Shown here piece after piece: positions 28,315-38,331 of a DNA stretch of 44,101 nt. Made by a program: the position numbers and the translations under genes. The number at the start of each line of letters is the position of its first letter. The stretch's first letter is position 1. This DNA is from a virus. The DNA lies in the IMG/VR virus record IMGVR_UViG_3300031578_000105, positions 1 through 44,101 of that record, one strand, 5' to 3'. The notes under the pieces were generated by a model. The model had not been told where the DNA came from and did not search any database. It saw only the letters and a list, made by a program, of their open reading frames with translations.

Positions 28315-29022
28315 TTAATTGTTTCTTTCTGCAGATTGCATTTCTCTACTATAATTATTTGCATCAGCAATATCTCCAGCAATAATTGCTGCAGCTTCAT
28401 CAATAAATAATTCTACAAGATCATCTTTAAATTCACATAATATATCTACTGCAGATGTTAGTCCTGTATATGGATCTATACAACCTTGAATCTGTATTAA
28501 TGTAGGTTGTCTATAATATATAAGAGTTGGATTAACAATAGTAAAATCTTCTTTATATATTTTTAATACATTATTTGCTATTGTACAAACTGTTTCACCC
28601 CATTCAAAATTAGGATTCTTTAATGGATTTCTTAATAAAAGATCAATATTTGCTTCTTCTGTTAAATAACATGTCATTGATCTAGGTTCAGGACAACATT
28701 CTGAAGTAGCTTCTAAACTAACTCTTTTATATTCTAAGTATTCTGTAACACCTGGAAAGTTAGTTGATGCAACATGATTACCATTATCTGTTGTAGTTAA
28801 AGGTAAATTAGTCAATAATACTTGTAAGTCATCAATACGCTTAGTAGAATTTTCATCACCTTCTTGAAACATATTATTACCATGTAAATTTCTTCTACAC
28901 CATTCAACTTGTGCTTTATTAAAAGCTTCTACCATTTGCCAGCATTCTATATTATCATAGTCATTACTAGCTATTTTGTTGAGTCTTTGTCTAAATTTTA
29001 TTTGAATAGTTTGATTTAACAT
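28315..29022 (-). CDS. Head-tail connector/ring-type protein
   Basis: A 235-aa protein. Its N-terminus (IKFRQRLNKIASNDYDNIECWQMVEAFNKA) is a helical bundle like those of connector rings, followed by a beta-rich middle (NNVLKIYKEDFTIVNPTLIYYRQ). The C-terminus is helical (LVELFIDEAAAIIAGDIADA), the usual adaptor layout. In the crAss-like gene order, genes just downstream of the MCP include ring proteins at the portal exit, which fits. The gene starts two bases after the 341-aa gene. The role is inferred from helix pattern and context. Confidence 0.55.
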   Translation of the reverse strand: MLNQTIQIKFRQRLNKIASNDYDNIECWQMVEAFNKAQVEWCRRNLHGNNMFQEGDENSTKRIDDLQVLLTNLPLTTTDNGNHVASTNFPGVTEYLEYKRVSLEATSECCPEPRSMTCYLTEEANIDLLLRNPLKNPNFEWGETVCTIANNVLKIYKEDFTIVNPTLIYYRQPTLIQIQGCIDPYTGLTSAVDILCEFKDDLVELFIDEAAAIIAGDIADANNYSREMQSAERNN

Positions 29023-29024
29023 AG

Positions 29025-30050
29025 TTACGACTGCCAGTAGTTTTTAACTTTATTAACTAATCTATCAATAATTTCTTCATTTAAAGGATTTTTAAAGTAT
29101 TCTAAAACTTCTTCAGTAGTTTTACCTAATTTAATTTTAGTATCAGACTCTATAATCCACCCTTTATTATCATTTGTAATAAATTGATAATATGATGCAT
29201 CTTTTATAACTGTTCTGAGAGTTAAGTTTTCCATACTTTCATTAGATATTGTTGTAAATATTATTGCAGCTTTAGTTTTTGATTTTTCATCTCCTTCACC
29301 ATTTATATATTTATCCATATCTTCATATAATATATCAATAGGTGTACTTTTAATATATTGGTAACTATTTGCATCTATTAATTTAGTTACATAAAATAAC
29401 TTATCTTGATTTTCATCATATAATTTTTGTAGCATTGATAATGCTGTATTTTTTAATTTAGAACTTTTAGTTTTTGTAACAACTGTTTTTTTAATTTGAT
29501 CCAAATAAAATCTACAGTTTGCTTTCATTTGTGCCGTTTCATAATCTTTTGCTACAATAGAAAAGCCTCCTGCTTTAATTGCATAAAGTTTTATAAGATC
29601 ATATGGATCTTTAGCAGGATCTAAAAAGTATGGATCATTTCCTACTTTGATATGTATTTTACTCCAAAAAATATGATTATCTGGTCTTAATACTTGAACC
29701 TTATTCCAAAATTCTGGATCATCTTCATCAATAACATTTGCTGCTAATTCTTTTTCAAGTTGAATTACAACCGTTCTAATTTCTTTAATTTTTGCTTTTT
29801 TTTCATTATCAGGTAATAGTTTTACATCAGGAGAAAATTCATTTAATCCTGTTATATATCTTTTAATACCATTTAATTCTAAACATGCAAGATCTTCCAT
29901 ATGATATACACCATCATGCAATGTCATGCCATATTTTTCTAAACCCATATTTTCTTTTCTATCATCAAAGAAAGGACGTATAGCTATTTTTTGATCTTTA
30001 CCTTTTTGGTACTTTTCATTAATTGTAAAATCTTTTGTTGTTGTACTCAT
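29025..30050 (-). CDS. Conserved head-region protein (341 aa), possibly internal or cargo
   Basis: A mixed alpha/beta, charged protein beginning MSTTTKDFTINEKYQKGKDQ, with Lys-rich helical stretches around residues 80-105 and 195-220 (KKTVVTKTKSSKLKNTALSML). No enzymatic motif or membrane segment. It lies directly after the MCP and its terminator and ends with TAA just before the ring-type gene. This placement is typical of conserved but uncharacterised head genes of crAss-like phages. The leader ACCAAAAAAAAATT before its ATG resembles those of the scaffold and MCP genes. Function unknown. Confidence 0.6.
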   Translation of the reverse strand: MSTTTKDFTINEKYQKGKDQKIAIRPFFDDRKENMGLEKYGMTLHDGVYHMEDLACLELNGIKRYITGLNEFSPDVKLLPDNEKKAKIKEIRTVVIQLEKELAANVIDEDDPEFWNKVQVLRPDNHIFWSKIHIKVGNDPYFLDPAKDPYDLIKLYAIKAGGFSIVAKDYETAQMKANCRFYLDQIKKTVVTKTKSSKLKNTALSMLQKLYDENQDKLFYVTKLIDANSYQYIKSTPIDILYEDMDKYINGEGDEKSKTKAAIIFTTISNESMENLTLRTVIKDASYYQFITNDNKGWIIESDTKIKLGKTTEEVLEYFKNPLNEEIIDRLVNKVKNYWQS

Positions 30051-30079
30051 AATTTTTTTTTGGTTTTTATTAATATTGG

Positions 30080-30114
30080 TTTTAAAGAAAGTGAGAGGAG
30101 CACTAGGCTCCTCT
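30080..30114 (-). terminator. Terminator after the major capsid gene
   Basis: An 8-bp G+C-rich stem (30094-30101 with 30107-30114, loop 30102-30106) is followed on the minus strand by CACTTTCTTTAAAA. It lies 23 bases beyond the MCP stop. Its T tract is imperfect, so partial readthrough into the next head genes is plausible; no clear promoter is visible after it. Confidence 0.75.
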
Positions 30115-30137
30115 TTCTTTCATATTGTTAATTAAGA

Positions 30138-31775
30138 TTAGAATGAACCTCCTGTTATAGGATTTTTCATAACAATCTTAAGAACTTTAGTAGGATCTTT
30201 CACCCAAATAGCTGGCATTGTTTGTGTCATCATTACACGGTATCCATTAAAGTTACCTGATGAAGCAAATCCTTGACTACGTCCCATATAATCCATAGTA
30301 CCATTTTGGTAGAACCATTTTAATTGATTATCCCAAGATAATTTTAATAAGAAGATATTATCTTGAACATTATCAGTTACATCAAATATAATGAAACTAT
30401 AAGAAGATAAAGGTCTTCCATCTACTAGTGGATTCTCAATGTCATTAGTATGTAAGTTATCAAACGCTGGGTTTAATACAAATTGTACATTAGCTAAAAA
30501 CGGAATAATGTACGAAGTAAATGCATATCCAAAACCTAAGTCCATTGGATTACCTTTAACAATTCCCATTTGATCAGCATTATAAACTGCACCACTTAAT
30601 CCAGAAGCTAATCCAGATGCTTCAGCTCTAATAGCTTCATTGATAAGTTTCATTCCACCAATTCCTGTTTGTACTACTAAAGTACGTCCTGGATCTGGTC
30701 CTTGTAATTCAACTTTTCCTTGATAGAAATTGTAAAGTTCATTTTTAAACATATCAAGATCAAAAGAAGCTTTGTTATATACTCTTTTGAATGAGTTATC
30801 TAATTGTTTCCAAAGACCAACAGAAAGTCTGATGTCATCTGGTCCGTCTTGTTTAACTCTACCACCGTGACCCCACATTAAGTAAGTCTCAATGTCATTT
30901 GCTACTTTAGTAAGGTGTGCAGCCTCCATAGAAGTTAAGAAAGTTTTAGAAAGCGTTCCATTATCAAATGCTCTCTTTACATAATCTTTACCCATTGCTG
31001 AAACCATACCTTCTAATGTAGAAACTGAAGGATCAAGGTTCTTATCAAAGTTTCTCCATATTTCAGTTACAGGTACAGTACCATCAGCATTCATTCCTCC
31101 TTTAAGCATTAAGTCTGCTCTAGAAGAAATAGAATAATGAACGTGTGCTTCTGCTCCTCCTACAAAGTTGTAGAATTCACGGAAACCTGCACTTGTTGCA
31201 ATGTCAGAAAATCTTTCTCCGTACTCACCTCTTGCAGAACCTTTTCTAAAGAATTTAGTTCCTGGTGCTAAGTATTCTACATCTAAACCTACATTACTTG
31301 CATTATTTACAAGTTGTACAGTATAGATATATCCGTTACCTGCTGGTAAAATATCATCAGCTGTGATGTATAATTCAAGTCCATTATACTTATCATAGGT
31401 AATAATATCCCCATGACCGAAGGCGCGTTTAGAAAGTTTAATTCTAAAGTTTTGACCATCCAATCCTAGTGGACTGTTTGCTTCAGCTCCTGTAATTTCA
31501 TCTGTAATAAAGGGTAAGTCAATTGCAATAGGTGTTTGCCATTTGTATTCTCCTCTTGCATTATCCACCATGATAGTATTTTTACCACCGAAAGATGCCA
31601 TTTGGTATAAAGGCATTTCTACCTTTTGCGTCATTGCCCACAAATCCACTGGACCCATGTCCATTGGTTCTGCATTACCAAGCATATTTGCTAAGTGATA
31701 TGAATCTACATGTGAACTCGCAGTATAGCTTGTATCTCTTAAGAACAAGCCATTGTTTAAAACTGGTGTTGCCAT
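30138..31775 (-). CDS. Major capsid protein (crAss-like, HK97 fold expected)
   Basis: A 545-aa protein in the MCP slot after portal and scaffold candidate. Phrases such as MPLYQMASFGGKNTIMVDN and GEYKWQTPIAIDLPF (residues about 54-90) match what I know of crAss-like MCPs, as does its size (about 500 aa). It is soluble, Gly/Asp/Asn-rich, without signal peptide. The HK97 fold is expected from the family; I do not derive it from sequence. Base composition is less AT-rich than its neighbours, in line with high expression. The leader has the A-rich AAACCAAAAACAA element shared with other head genes, with no Shine-Dalgarno site, as usual in Bacteroidetes. A terminator follows. Confidence 0.9.
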   Translation of the reverse strand: MATPVLNNGLFLRDTSYTASSHVDSYHLANMLGNAEPMDMGPVDLWAMTQKVEMPLYQMASFGGKNTIMVDNARGEYKWQTPIAIDLPFITDEITGAEANSPLGLDGQNFRIKLSKRAFGHGDIITYDKYNGLELYITADDILPAGNGYIYTVQLVNNASNVGLDVEYLAPGTKFFRKGSARGEYGERFSDIATSAGFREFYNFVGGAEAHVHYSISSRADLMLKGGMNADGTVPVTEIWRNFDKNLDPSVSTLEGMVSAMGKDYVKRAFDNGTLSKTFLTSMEAAHLTKVANDIETYLMWGHGGRVKQDGPDDIRLSVGLWKQLDNSFKRVYNKASFDLDMFKNELYNFYQGKVELQGPDPGRTLVVQTGIGGMKLINEAIRAEASGLASGLSGAVYNADQMGIVKGNPMDLGFGYAFTSYIIPFLANVQFVLNPAFDNLHTNDIENPLVDGRPLSSYSFIIFDVTDNVQDNIFLLKLSWDNQLKWFYQNGTMDYMGRSQGFASSGNFNGYRVMMTQTMPAIWVKDPTKVLKIVMKNPITGGSF

Positions 31776-31828
31776 TTCATTTTCATTTTTTAATTAATAA
31801 TTATTGTTGTTTTTGGTTTTATTTTTTA

Positions 31829-33100
31829 TTAAAATCTTTTAAATATATTTTCATTATTTCTTTGTATTTTTCTTTTTGTTGGTTCTGATGACATTTTTTC
31901 TTCTGTACTTGATGCACTCTTATCTAATTGAGTTGTTTTTAATTTTCTTACAGTTTTTTCTACAGCTATAGTTTCCCCTTTTTGCATTATTTGAGCTTTA
32001 TAGCTAGTAGGATCAGCAAGTAACCATAATGCTTCAGATACTAAGTCATAATTAGGTTCTACAAACTGATATTTTTCTAGTAAGTGACCTAATAAATTTG
32101 TGTTTTGACCACTAATTGATGGATAATTTGGTTGGACTAATCCGTTGTATAAAAGAGATTGAATCTTTCTATCTATTGTAAGATCTCCTATTTTACCACC
32201 TTTTAATGTATCATATACATTAGCCATATAATTTTGAGATGCTTGTTCTTGTTGTCTTCTTTTCATATCCTGTTCTTGAAGTTTTGAATTTACAATTTGT
32301 TCTTGCATCTTATCTAATTTTGGTTTGAACTTACTTGCCTGTTGCTCAAGTTTACCAAGATCTTTCCAAATTTCTATTTCTTCATCAATTTCTGAATCAG
32401 ATCCATATCCTGTTGCTCCAAGATATTCTCTAATAATGTGTACTTGATCATTCTCATTTTTAATATCACGTTGGTGTGATTCTTCTACATAAGCTAAAGC
32501 TCTAAATAATCCTTTCATATCTTGACCACCATCAGCAACATATTTTGCTGCTATTTGTAATTCTTGTGGTAAGCTATTAAAAAATTGTGCTGGAGTTTCT
32601 CTCCTTACTTCATTTGCTTTTTCTTCAAGATTTGCTTGTATTAAATCTTCAAAATCTTTTGTACTGTATTCTTCTAATGGTTTTTCATCATCAAAACCTA
32701 CTAGTTTATTTTCAGTAATTAATTTATTAACTACATCAGCCATTCCTGATATAGGTTTTCTACCTCTTTTCTTAGAAACATCTTCATTATTTTCTTCAGC
32801 TTCTAGATTTAAAAGTTCATCAATTTCCTCTTTAGATATATTTATGTCATCTTCTTTTAAACTAAGATCTGTTGTATTATCCTGTACTTCTGTAACAGAT
32901 TCATTATTTACATCAGCTAGTTTATTTGTGTCATTCTCATTAAGAAATGACATATCTACTTTTGCATCTCTTGAAAAAACATTTGGTTTTTTTTCTGGTA
33001 ATGTTATACTACCTGCATCTGGGGCTCCACTAAAAATTTCATCTAAGTTAATATCCACATCATGGACTATTGTTTCTACAGTTTTTTCTATTTCTGTCAT
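31829..33100 (-). CDS. Scaffold-like head assembly protein
   Basis: A 423-aa protein from the ATG at 33100. An in-frame TTG at 33145 would add 15 residues but lies inside the promoter-like element. The first 120 residues are acidic and low in complexity. There is then a KKRGRKP phrase (an AT-hook-like basic patch), a helical middle with a Gln/Lys coiled coil near 270-300 (LQEQDMKRRQQEQASQ), and a basic C-terminus (KRKIQRNNENIFKRF). Acidic, coiled-coil proteins encoded between portal and MCP are usually scaffolds, and the basic tail would contact the MCP shell. The AT-hook-like motif could instead mean DNA contact. Role inferred from order and composition. Confidence 0.65.
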   Translation of the reverse strand: MTEIEKTVETIVHDVDINLDEIFSGAPDAGSITLPEKKPNVFSRDAKVDMSFLNENDTNKLADVNNESVTEVQDNTTDLSLKEDDINISKEEIDELLNLEAEENNEDVSKKRGRKPISGMADVVNKLITENKLVGFDDEKPLEEYSTKDFEDLIQANLEEKANEVRRETPAQFFNSLPQELQIAAKYVADGGQDMKGLFRALAYVEESHQRDIKNENDQVHIIREYLGATGYGSDSEIDEEIEIWKDLGKLEQQASKFKPKLDKMQEQIVNSKLQEQDMKRRQQEQASQNYMANVYDTLKGGKIGDLTIDRKIQSLLYNGLVQPNYPSISGQNTNLLGHLLEKYQFVEPNYDLVSEALWLLADPTSYKAQIMQKGETIAVEKTVRKLKTTQLDKSASSTEEKMSSEPTKRKIQRNNENIFKRF

Positions 33101-33130
33101 AATTTTATTTTTTGGTTTTTTAATTATTAC

Positions 33131-33150
33131 ACTAATAATATACAACTTTT
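33131..33150 (-). promoter_or_regulatory. Candidate leftward promoter for scaffold and MCP
   Basis: The minus strand reads AAAAGTTGTATATTATTAGT, sharing TTGTATATTA with the other leftward elements, and TTATCTTTA lies just upstream. It is about 31-50 bases before the ATG at 33100, in the 66-111-base gap after the portal. Confidence 0.4.
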
Positions 33151-33211
33151 TTAAAGATAAACCTTAAAAATTTTGTATATATTTTTTTTTTCAGGAGTAT
33201 ATAGCTAAGTG

Positions 33212-35992
33212 TTATTTTTTCTTTTCTTTTCTATCTTTTTTATCCTTTTTCTTTTTAGTTTCTATATCATATTTATTCTTATTTTCACGTGCAATTTCAA
33301 GATTTGTAGTAGCAACATCACGTTGTGCAGTTATTTTTTCACGTTCTACTGCTAGTTTATCACGTGTTACAGCATTTTTATTTATTAAATCTTCTCTTTT
33401 AAAATCCATTTGCTCTCTATATTGGTCTCTTTTTTGCATATCATTCATAGCATCACGGAAATCACTTTCTTGATTTTGATTAACATCACTCTGTGCACCA
33501 AATCCAGCAGCTCTAATTTCAGCAACCATAAGATCTTTTCTTCTATCTGCTTCAGCTTCTTGTTGTTTAAAGTCACGTTCTGCTTGTTTTTCTGCAGCTT
33601 GAGCTTTAAGTTGTTGCTCTTGCATTTGTTGTTGAGTTTGCATTTCTTGTTTTTTAGCATTTTCTTGTTTAACTTCAGCATCTTTAAGTATGTCTGAAAC
33701 TTCTGCAATAGAGTCTGCTTTAACAATACTTCCAAGATCATATATAGATGCTCCTGATGTATTATTTTGAAGTGCTAATTGTTTTAACTGATCAAGAGTA
33801 GCTCTATGATTTGTTTTAGTTGTACAAAAAATATTAAAATCTCTCATTAATAATTTAGTTCCATTAATAACAAAATTAACTTTTTCTGCTTCAGAATTAA
33901 TATATGAAAGTCTTACACTTGGATTAGTACTATTATAATATTGTGCAAGATCTGTTCTCATTTGATGAACACGTGGCATAAGTTGATCTGAATGATTTAC
34001 AAAATAAATTTCAGTTTGTGCATATGATTGGTTCATTGCATTAATTACTCCTGTTGCTGTTTCTTGTGCAATAGGTGAACCTAATCTTTGTGGATTAACA
34101 CCAATTGCTTCAAAAGCTTGTTGTTTAAAGTGATTAGCTAATTGTATTCTAGACATTAATCTACTTGATTGTTCAAGGTTTAATGTTTGATAATGATTAA
34201 AGTTTGTAGCATTTTCTGTATTAGTAATAGATGTATCTAATGGCATCATACCAAAATCTTTCATTGCTACATATGCTTTAGCAAGATTATTCTTACCCCA
34301 ATCTTCACCCATTGAATGACGTGGTAAAGCATTTTGATCAAACATAATAATAGTACCTAATTCATCTACTAAAATATCTGCTATCTGGTTATTTACCATA
34401 TTGTATCCAACTTGATACGGTTTCATTAAATCAACTAAAGAAGTTGACCTTGTGTTTCTATCAGAAAATACTCGCCCTTCAACTGGAAGTTTACAACCAT
34501 ATAAGTTGTTATCTCCTTTAAATTGAAATGGAATTCTCCCTGGTCTCTTTCTATTTATACCTAAATATACTGGATTAAAACCATCAGTTTCATTTTGTTT
34601 CCAATACGAAGGGGCATTAGGACCTATTTTAATACCACCCCAAACTTCATTAATCCATATCCAATCTATATGTTCTCCTTGTACTAAATTATCTTTTGTT
34701 TTTTCTTTAAATAAATTTGTATTATAAATAGGCTTTTCAGTTACTGTATATATTTCATCAATTATTTCTTGTATTATATCACCTTCTTCTGTAATTCTCG
34801 TAAGATGTCCTACTTTTCTTTGTGTTTTCCAATATACAGTTGTAACTCTCATCATATCTCCATCACCCCAACTTGCTATATCTTCACTATCACCAAGTAT
34901 CCAGTTTACAATATCACCATTTGAAGAATGATCATTACCTTTTACACTCATGTATTGTCTATATTGTAATGAAGGAGATCCAACATTCCATTTATGTGAT
35001 TTACTAGCATCATAATAAGATCCATCATTTTGTTGACCTCCTATCATATATCTTGCTGAAATAGCTGGATATATATTTTGTAAAGATAACATTTGTTCCT
35101 CATTCATTAAGTAACCATACTTATCAATAACATCTGCTGGAGACATCATATCACATTTACCTACAAAATTAGAATCAGATATATATCTTGAATCAGGAGA
35201 TTTATGATAAAATGTTAATACAGGATTCCATAATTCTATATCATAATCATCTTCCATCATTTTAAAATGCCAAAACTCTCTATCTGCAACAAGCATATCT
35301 CTAAATCCTCTTTCTTCTAGTTCGTTCATTTTAAATCTTTCTTCATCAACTACTAACTGATGAGTTGCCCATTCTTCAACTAAACTTCTATAATCTTTTG
35401 AAAAAAAATCTTCTATTTCAGGTAATGATTTTATGTTATCTTGTGAAAGTTGTTCTTTTGCTTCATCTGAATTAGGATCTAGTCCTGCTTCTAACATTTT
35501 CATAAGAATCTTTGATTCAGCATCTGCTAATAAATTTTCTTCTATTTGTTTTCTTTTTTGTTCAAGCATTTCATTGTAGGAAAGATCATCTACTGCTCTA
35601 AATTGAACTTTATGAAATCTTTTTGTAAATTCTCCTGTTAGTACATTAATAACATTTGGGATAATAGGATAAAATTTTAGTTCTAGTGCAGAACTATCTT
35701 CTTTAGTTAAAATATCCATTATATCTTTATACTCATTATCTTCTTCAATGATATAATCAGTTTTATCTATAACACCTTTTGCAAGTTTATAATTCTTCAA
35801 TAATTTTCTTGCATTTTTTTGGAGGTACTCTATACCTCTCATTTCAATCCAGTCTAAATTCCATGCTGCCCATTCATCATCTTTTTCCTTAGCTTTAATA
35901 AATTGTAAAGGTTGTGTAAGATTGCTATTAGTTAATTCGTGATTTTTAATTTTAGCACCATTCTTTAATTGGTAAGCATTATATAATTGCAT
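33212..35992 (-). CDS. Portal protein
   Basis: A 926-aa protein in the portal slot between TerL and scaffold/MCP. The N-terminal 760 residues are mixed alpha/beta in the style of podovirus portals (FYPIIPNVINVLTGEFTKR near residue 110; MKPYQVGYNMVNNQIADIL near residue 520; QQAFEAIGVNPQRLG near residue 630). The last 160 residues (from about ILKDAEVKQENAKKQ) are a long Gln/Lys/Glu coiled coil ending in a Lys-rich tail, which could form the portal barrel inside the head and touch DNA. The portal ring is the DNA entry and exit pore. It starts about a dozen bases after the 45-aa ORF and ends in an A-rich gap without a convincing terminator. Confidence 0.85.
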   Translation of the reverse strand: MQLYNAYQLKNGAKIKNHELTNSNLTQPLQFIKAKEKDDEWAAWNLDWIEMRGIEYLQKNARKLLKNYKLAKGVIDKTDYIIEEDNEYKDIMDILTKEDSSALELKFYPIIPNVINVLTGEFTKRFHKVQFRAVDDLSYNEMLEQKRKQIEENLLADAESKILMKMLEAGLDPNSDEAKEQLSQDNIKSLPEIEDFFSKDYRSLVEEWATHQLVVDEERFKMNELEERGFRDMLVADREFWHFKMMEDDYDIELWNPVLTFYHKSPDSRYISDSNFVGKCDMMSPADVIDKYGYLMNEEQMLSLQNIYPAISARYMIGGQQNDGSYYDASKSHKWNVGSPSLQYRQYMSVKGNDHSSNGDIVNWILGDSEDIASWGDGDMMRVTTVYWKTQRKVGHLTRITEEGDIIQEIIDEIYTVTEKPIYNTNLFKEKTKDNLVQGEHIDWIWINEVWGGIKIGPNAPSYWKQNETDGFNPVYLGINRKRPGRIPFQFKGDNNLYGCKLPVEGRVFSDRNTRSTSLVDLMKPYQVGYNMVNNQIADILVDELGTIIMFDQNALPRHSMGEDWGKNNLAKAYVAMKDFGMMPLDTSITNTENATNFNHYQTLNLEQSSRLMSRIQLANHFKQQAFEAIGVNPQRLGSPIAQETATGVINAMNQSYAQTEIYFVNHSDQLMPRVHQMRTDLAQYYNSTNPSVRLSYINSEAEKVNFVINGTKLLMRDFNIFCTTKTNHRATLDQLKQLALQNNTSGASIYDLGSIVKADSIAEVSDILKDAEVKQENAKKQEMQTQQQMQEQQLKAQAAEKQAERDFKQQEAEADRRKDLMVAEIRAAGFGAQSDVNQNQESDFRDAMNDMQKRDQYREQMDFKREDLINKNAVTRDKLAVEREKITAQRDVATTNLEIARENKNKYDIETKKKKDKKDRKEKKK

Positions 35993-36004
35993 GTTATTTA
36001 GTAT

Positions 36005-36142
36005 TTAATTTTTTATAAAATATTCTGAGTCAACATAATCAACATAGTCAAGATATTCAATATATATATAATTAATATTATCCATGTCAAATATAGTATT
36101 TATATCAAATGTTGTATCTGTTGTCCAATAATTTTCTATCAT
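36005..36142 (-). CDS. Small acidic protein between TerL and portal (45 aa)
   Basis: An ATG overlapping the TerL stop (TAATG at 36142) opens a 45-codon frame ending in TAA at 36005-36007. The product begins MIENYWTTDTTFDINTIFD and is very acidic and Tyr-rich, with the near-repeats YLDYVDYVD toward the end and only two basic residues. It fills almost the whole gap between TerL and portal. The overlap matches other junctions in this operon, which supports translation. Function unknown; an acidic peptide here could be a DNA mimic or terminase/portal partner, but nothing proves this. Confidence 0.5.
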   Translation of the reverse strand: MIENYWTTDTTFDINTIFDMDNINYIYIEYLDYVDYVDSEYFIKN

Positions 36143-38331
36143 TATTTAAAATTTTTATATGGTGATTTTTTTATTTTACTTTTATATCTTGATTTTTTAT
36201 TTCCAATATTCCTAAATGGTCCCATATTTAATTTATACAAATTTTGGGACTTATCCAAGTTATTTGAATCTTGATTTTCTTTTCTTTTACTATATCCTCT
36301 GTTTGCTTGTTGTATTTTAACAAAAGCAACAAGTGCTGCAAACGCAACTAATCTATCCACATTAAGTCCAGGGTAATATTGTAACATTTCAGTAAGTAAC
36401 ATTTTGTCTGGTATTCTTTCTACACCAAATGTTTGTGATAACACTTCTCCATTTTTATCTACTTCTTCATCTATTGCTTCTCTAATATATTCAATTGCAT
36501 AAGAAATAAGATGACTCTTAAATAAATTACCAGTATTTTTCCATCCATATTCTTGAAATACATTGTTATTAGAACCTAACTCTTTAAGAAATAAAATTTG
36601 TTGTTTGGGAACTAAATATTTTTGCTTTCTCTTTGCAATCATATGTTGTATAAATAATGATATATTATTTTCTACTAGTGTCCATGCTTTATACCATTCA
36701 ATAATCAATTCTAATTGTTCATGTGTTTTATTTATATCATCATATCTACCACACCATGATGCAACTATTTTTTCTTTTTCAATAAATGTTTCTGTTTCTC
36801 CAGTTTTATCTGTTCTTGTAACTTCACATGCGTTTTTATATACAAATATACTACACAATGAATCTGATGTTGTTGTTTTGCCTTCTGACACGGGGTCAAT
36901 AGATGCATAGTATGTTCCAAATTCAAGATTTTTAATTGGTCTTTCCCATACTACTAGTACACCACTTTTATCTTCATCTTTCTTTTTTACTGGAAAATTT
37001 AATATAGGTAATTTTATACTCTTAGTTGCTGTAATACCTTCCTCATCTCTGTCAAGTTCTAAAAACTCATAACTATATTCTTTATTATCAATTCTTTTTA
37101 ATTGTTTAGATATTAATGCTTGTGGAAATACAGCAGCTTTTCTATATGCAAACGCCTCAGCAATATTTATAGGTTTTTGAGATATTCTTAATTGATATTG
37201 TTCAGCTGATAAATCTTTTTGCCATTGTATTCTTTCTTGATATACAGCTTTTAATGATTCTTTAACTTGTGAGTTTCCATAGTTATCAATAAATGGAGGC
37301 ATAGACCATTGTTCAGGAATAAATAATCCAGCTATACCAATAGTTCCTTTGTCATCCATTAGATCTGTTTCTACAGCATATATATCATTTCCTTGTGGAT
37401 TAAGTATAAATTCTTTTAAAGGATTACATTGTGTAAGATCACCTACAGATCCTGCTGCAATAAACATTCCTGTTGTAATTAGACCAGATGTCATTGCAGG
37501 TCTAATATATTCATATGTTTGATCCATTTTTGGAGCAATACCCGCTTCTTCATGAAAAAAGTAAGTACATGGTCCACCTACTCCAGTTGTTGCATTTTTT
37601 TCAAATGATGCACCTTGTATTTTTGACATTAGACCTCTATTAGTCTTCCTATTATTTATTCTAACTTCAATCTTTTGTTCCCATAATAAAACCTTTTCAG
37701 GATTACTTGGTCTATACCAAGCAGTATGTTCATTAAGAAATGTTTTATATTCATCTAAAAATTTCCATGAACCTTTATCATTTATATAATCTTTAAGGGA
37801 AGCACCTATTTTACATATAGAACCTTCTTCAAACCAGTAAGTGTTTATGATCTTACCCATGTGAAAATAAGAAGAAGCAATCTGCCTCTTTTTTAATATA
37901 ACTGCATGCTTATGGTTTAATTCTGCTAATATTTCGTATAGTGCCATATGATATTGAGCATCTCTGACTTTAGCAAATCCATACTTTTTTTCTTCTTTAT
38001 CAAATATAGGTAAGAAGTTTAACCACATGTAATAATCTCTAGTTAGATACCACGTGTTTTTTTTTCCTATATATATAACTCCTTCTCTACATTTTTCTTT
38101 TTGATTATTCCAGTATTCAATATAGTCTTTAGTTTGAAATGGTTTGTCACAATAAAATCCTTGTCTATTAAATGTAACTGCTTGTTCATTAAATAATAAT
38201 GCGGTCTCATCAAACTCATATTGACCAGGTTCTTTAAAGAGTATAGTAATATACTTTATAAAGTCTTCTTTTGTTTTAAACTCTTTATATTCCCATTTAC
38301 CATTATTGTATGTAGGTATAACCTTATACAC
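36142..38331 (-). CDS. terL: Terminase large subunit
   Basis: The 729-aa packaging motor. The ATPase half has a variant Walker A in VILKKRQIASSYFHMG (about residues 140-155), Arg-first as in many large terminases, and a Walker B/catalytic Glu in TYFFHEEAG (about 257). The nuclease half has the first metal-binding Asp in YYASIDPVSEG (about 477) and a later Asp in LNVDRLVAFAALVAF near residue 680. It cuts concatemers and pumps DNA through the portal. The start is GTG at 38331: the codon before it is TAA, so no upstream start is possible, and the next Met is far inside. It overlaps the GroES gene end by 8 bases. The C-terminus is Lys/Arg-rich. Confidence 0.92.
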   Translation of the reverse strand: MYKVIPTYNNGKWEYKEFKTKEDFIKYITILFKEPGQYEFDETALLFNEQAVTFNRQGFYCDKPFQTKDYIEYWNNQKEKCREGVIYIGKKNTWYLTRDYYMWLNFLPIFDKEEKKYGFAKVRDAQYHMALYEILAELNHKHAVILKKRQIASSYFHMGKIINTYWFEEGSICKIGASLKDYINDKGSWKFLDEYKTFLNEHTAWYRPSNPEKVLLWEQKIEVRINNRKTNRGLMSKIQGASFEKNATTGVGGPCTYFFHEEAGIAPKMDQTYEYIRPAMTSGLITTGMFIAAGSVGDLTQCNPLKEFILNPQGNDIYAVETDLMDDKGTIGIAGLFIPEQWSMPPFIDNYGNSQVKESLKAVYQERIQWQKDLSAEQYQLRISQKPINIAEAFAYRKAAVFPQALISKQLKRIDNKEYSYEFLELDRDEEGITATKSIKLPILNFPVKKKDEDKSGVLVVWERPIKNLEFGTYYASIDPVSEGKTTTSDSLCSIFVYKNACEVTRTDKTGETETFIEKEKIVASWCGRYDDINKTHEQLELIIEWYKAWTLVENNISLFIQHMIAKRKQKYLVPKQQILFLKELGSNNNVFQEYGWKNTGNLFKSHLISYAIEYIREAIDEEVDKNGEVLSQTFGVERIPDKMLLTEMLQYYPGLNVDRLVAFAALVAFVKIQQANRGYSKRKENQDSNNLDKSQNLYKLNMGPFRNIGNKKSRYKSKIKKSPYKNFK

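Noticed and set aside
33101-33145. Longer form of the scaffold-like protein from a TTG
   Set aside because: The extra N-terminus lies in the promoter-like element and the following A-rich leader; ATG at 33100 with an ACCAAAAAAT leader is a better start.
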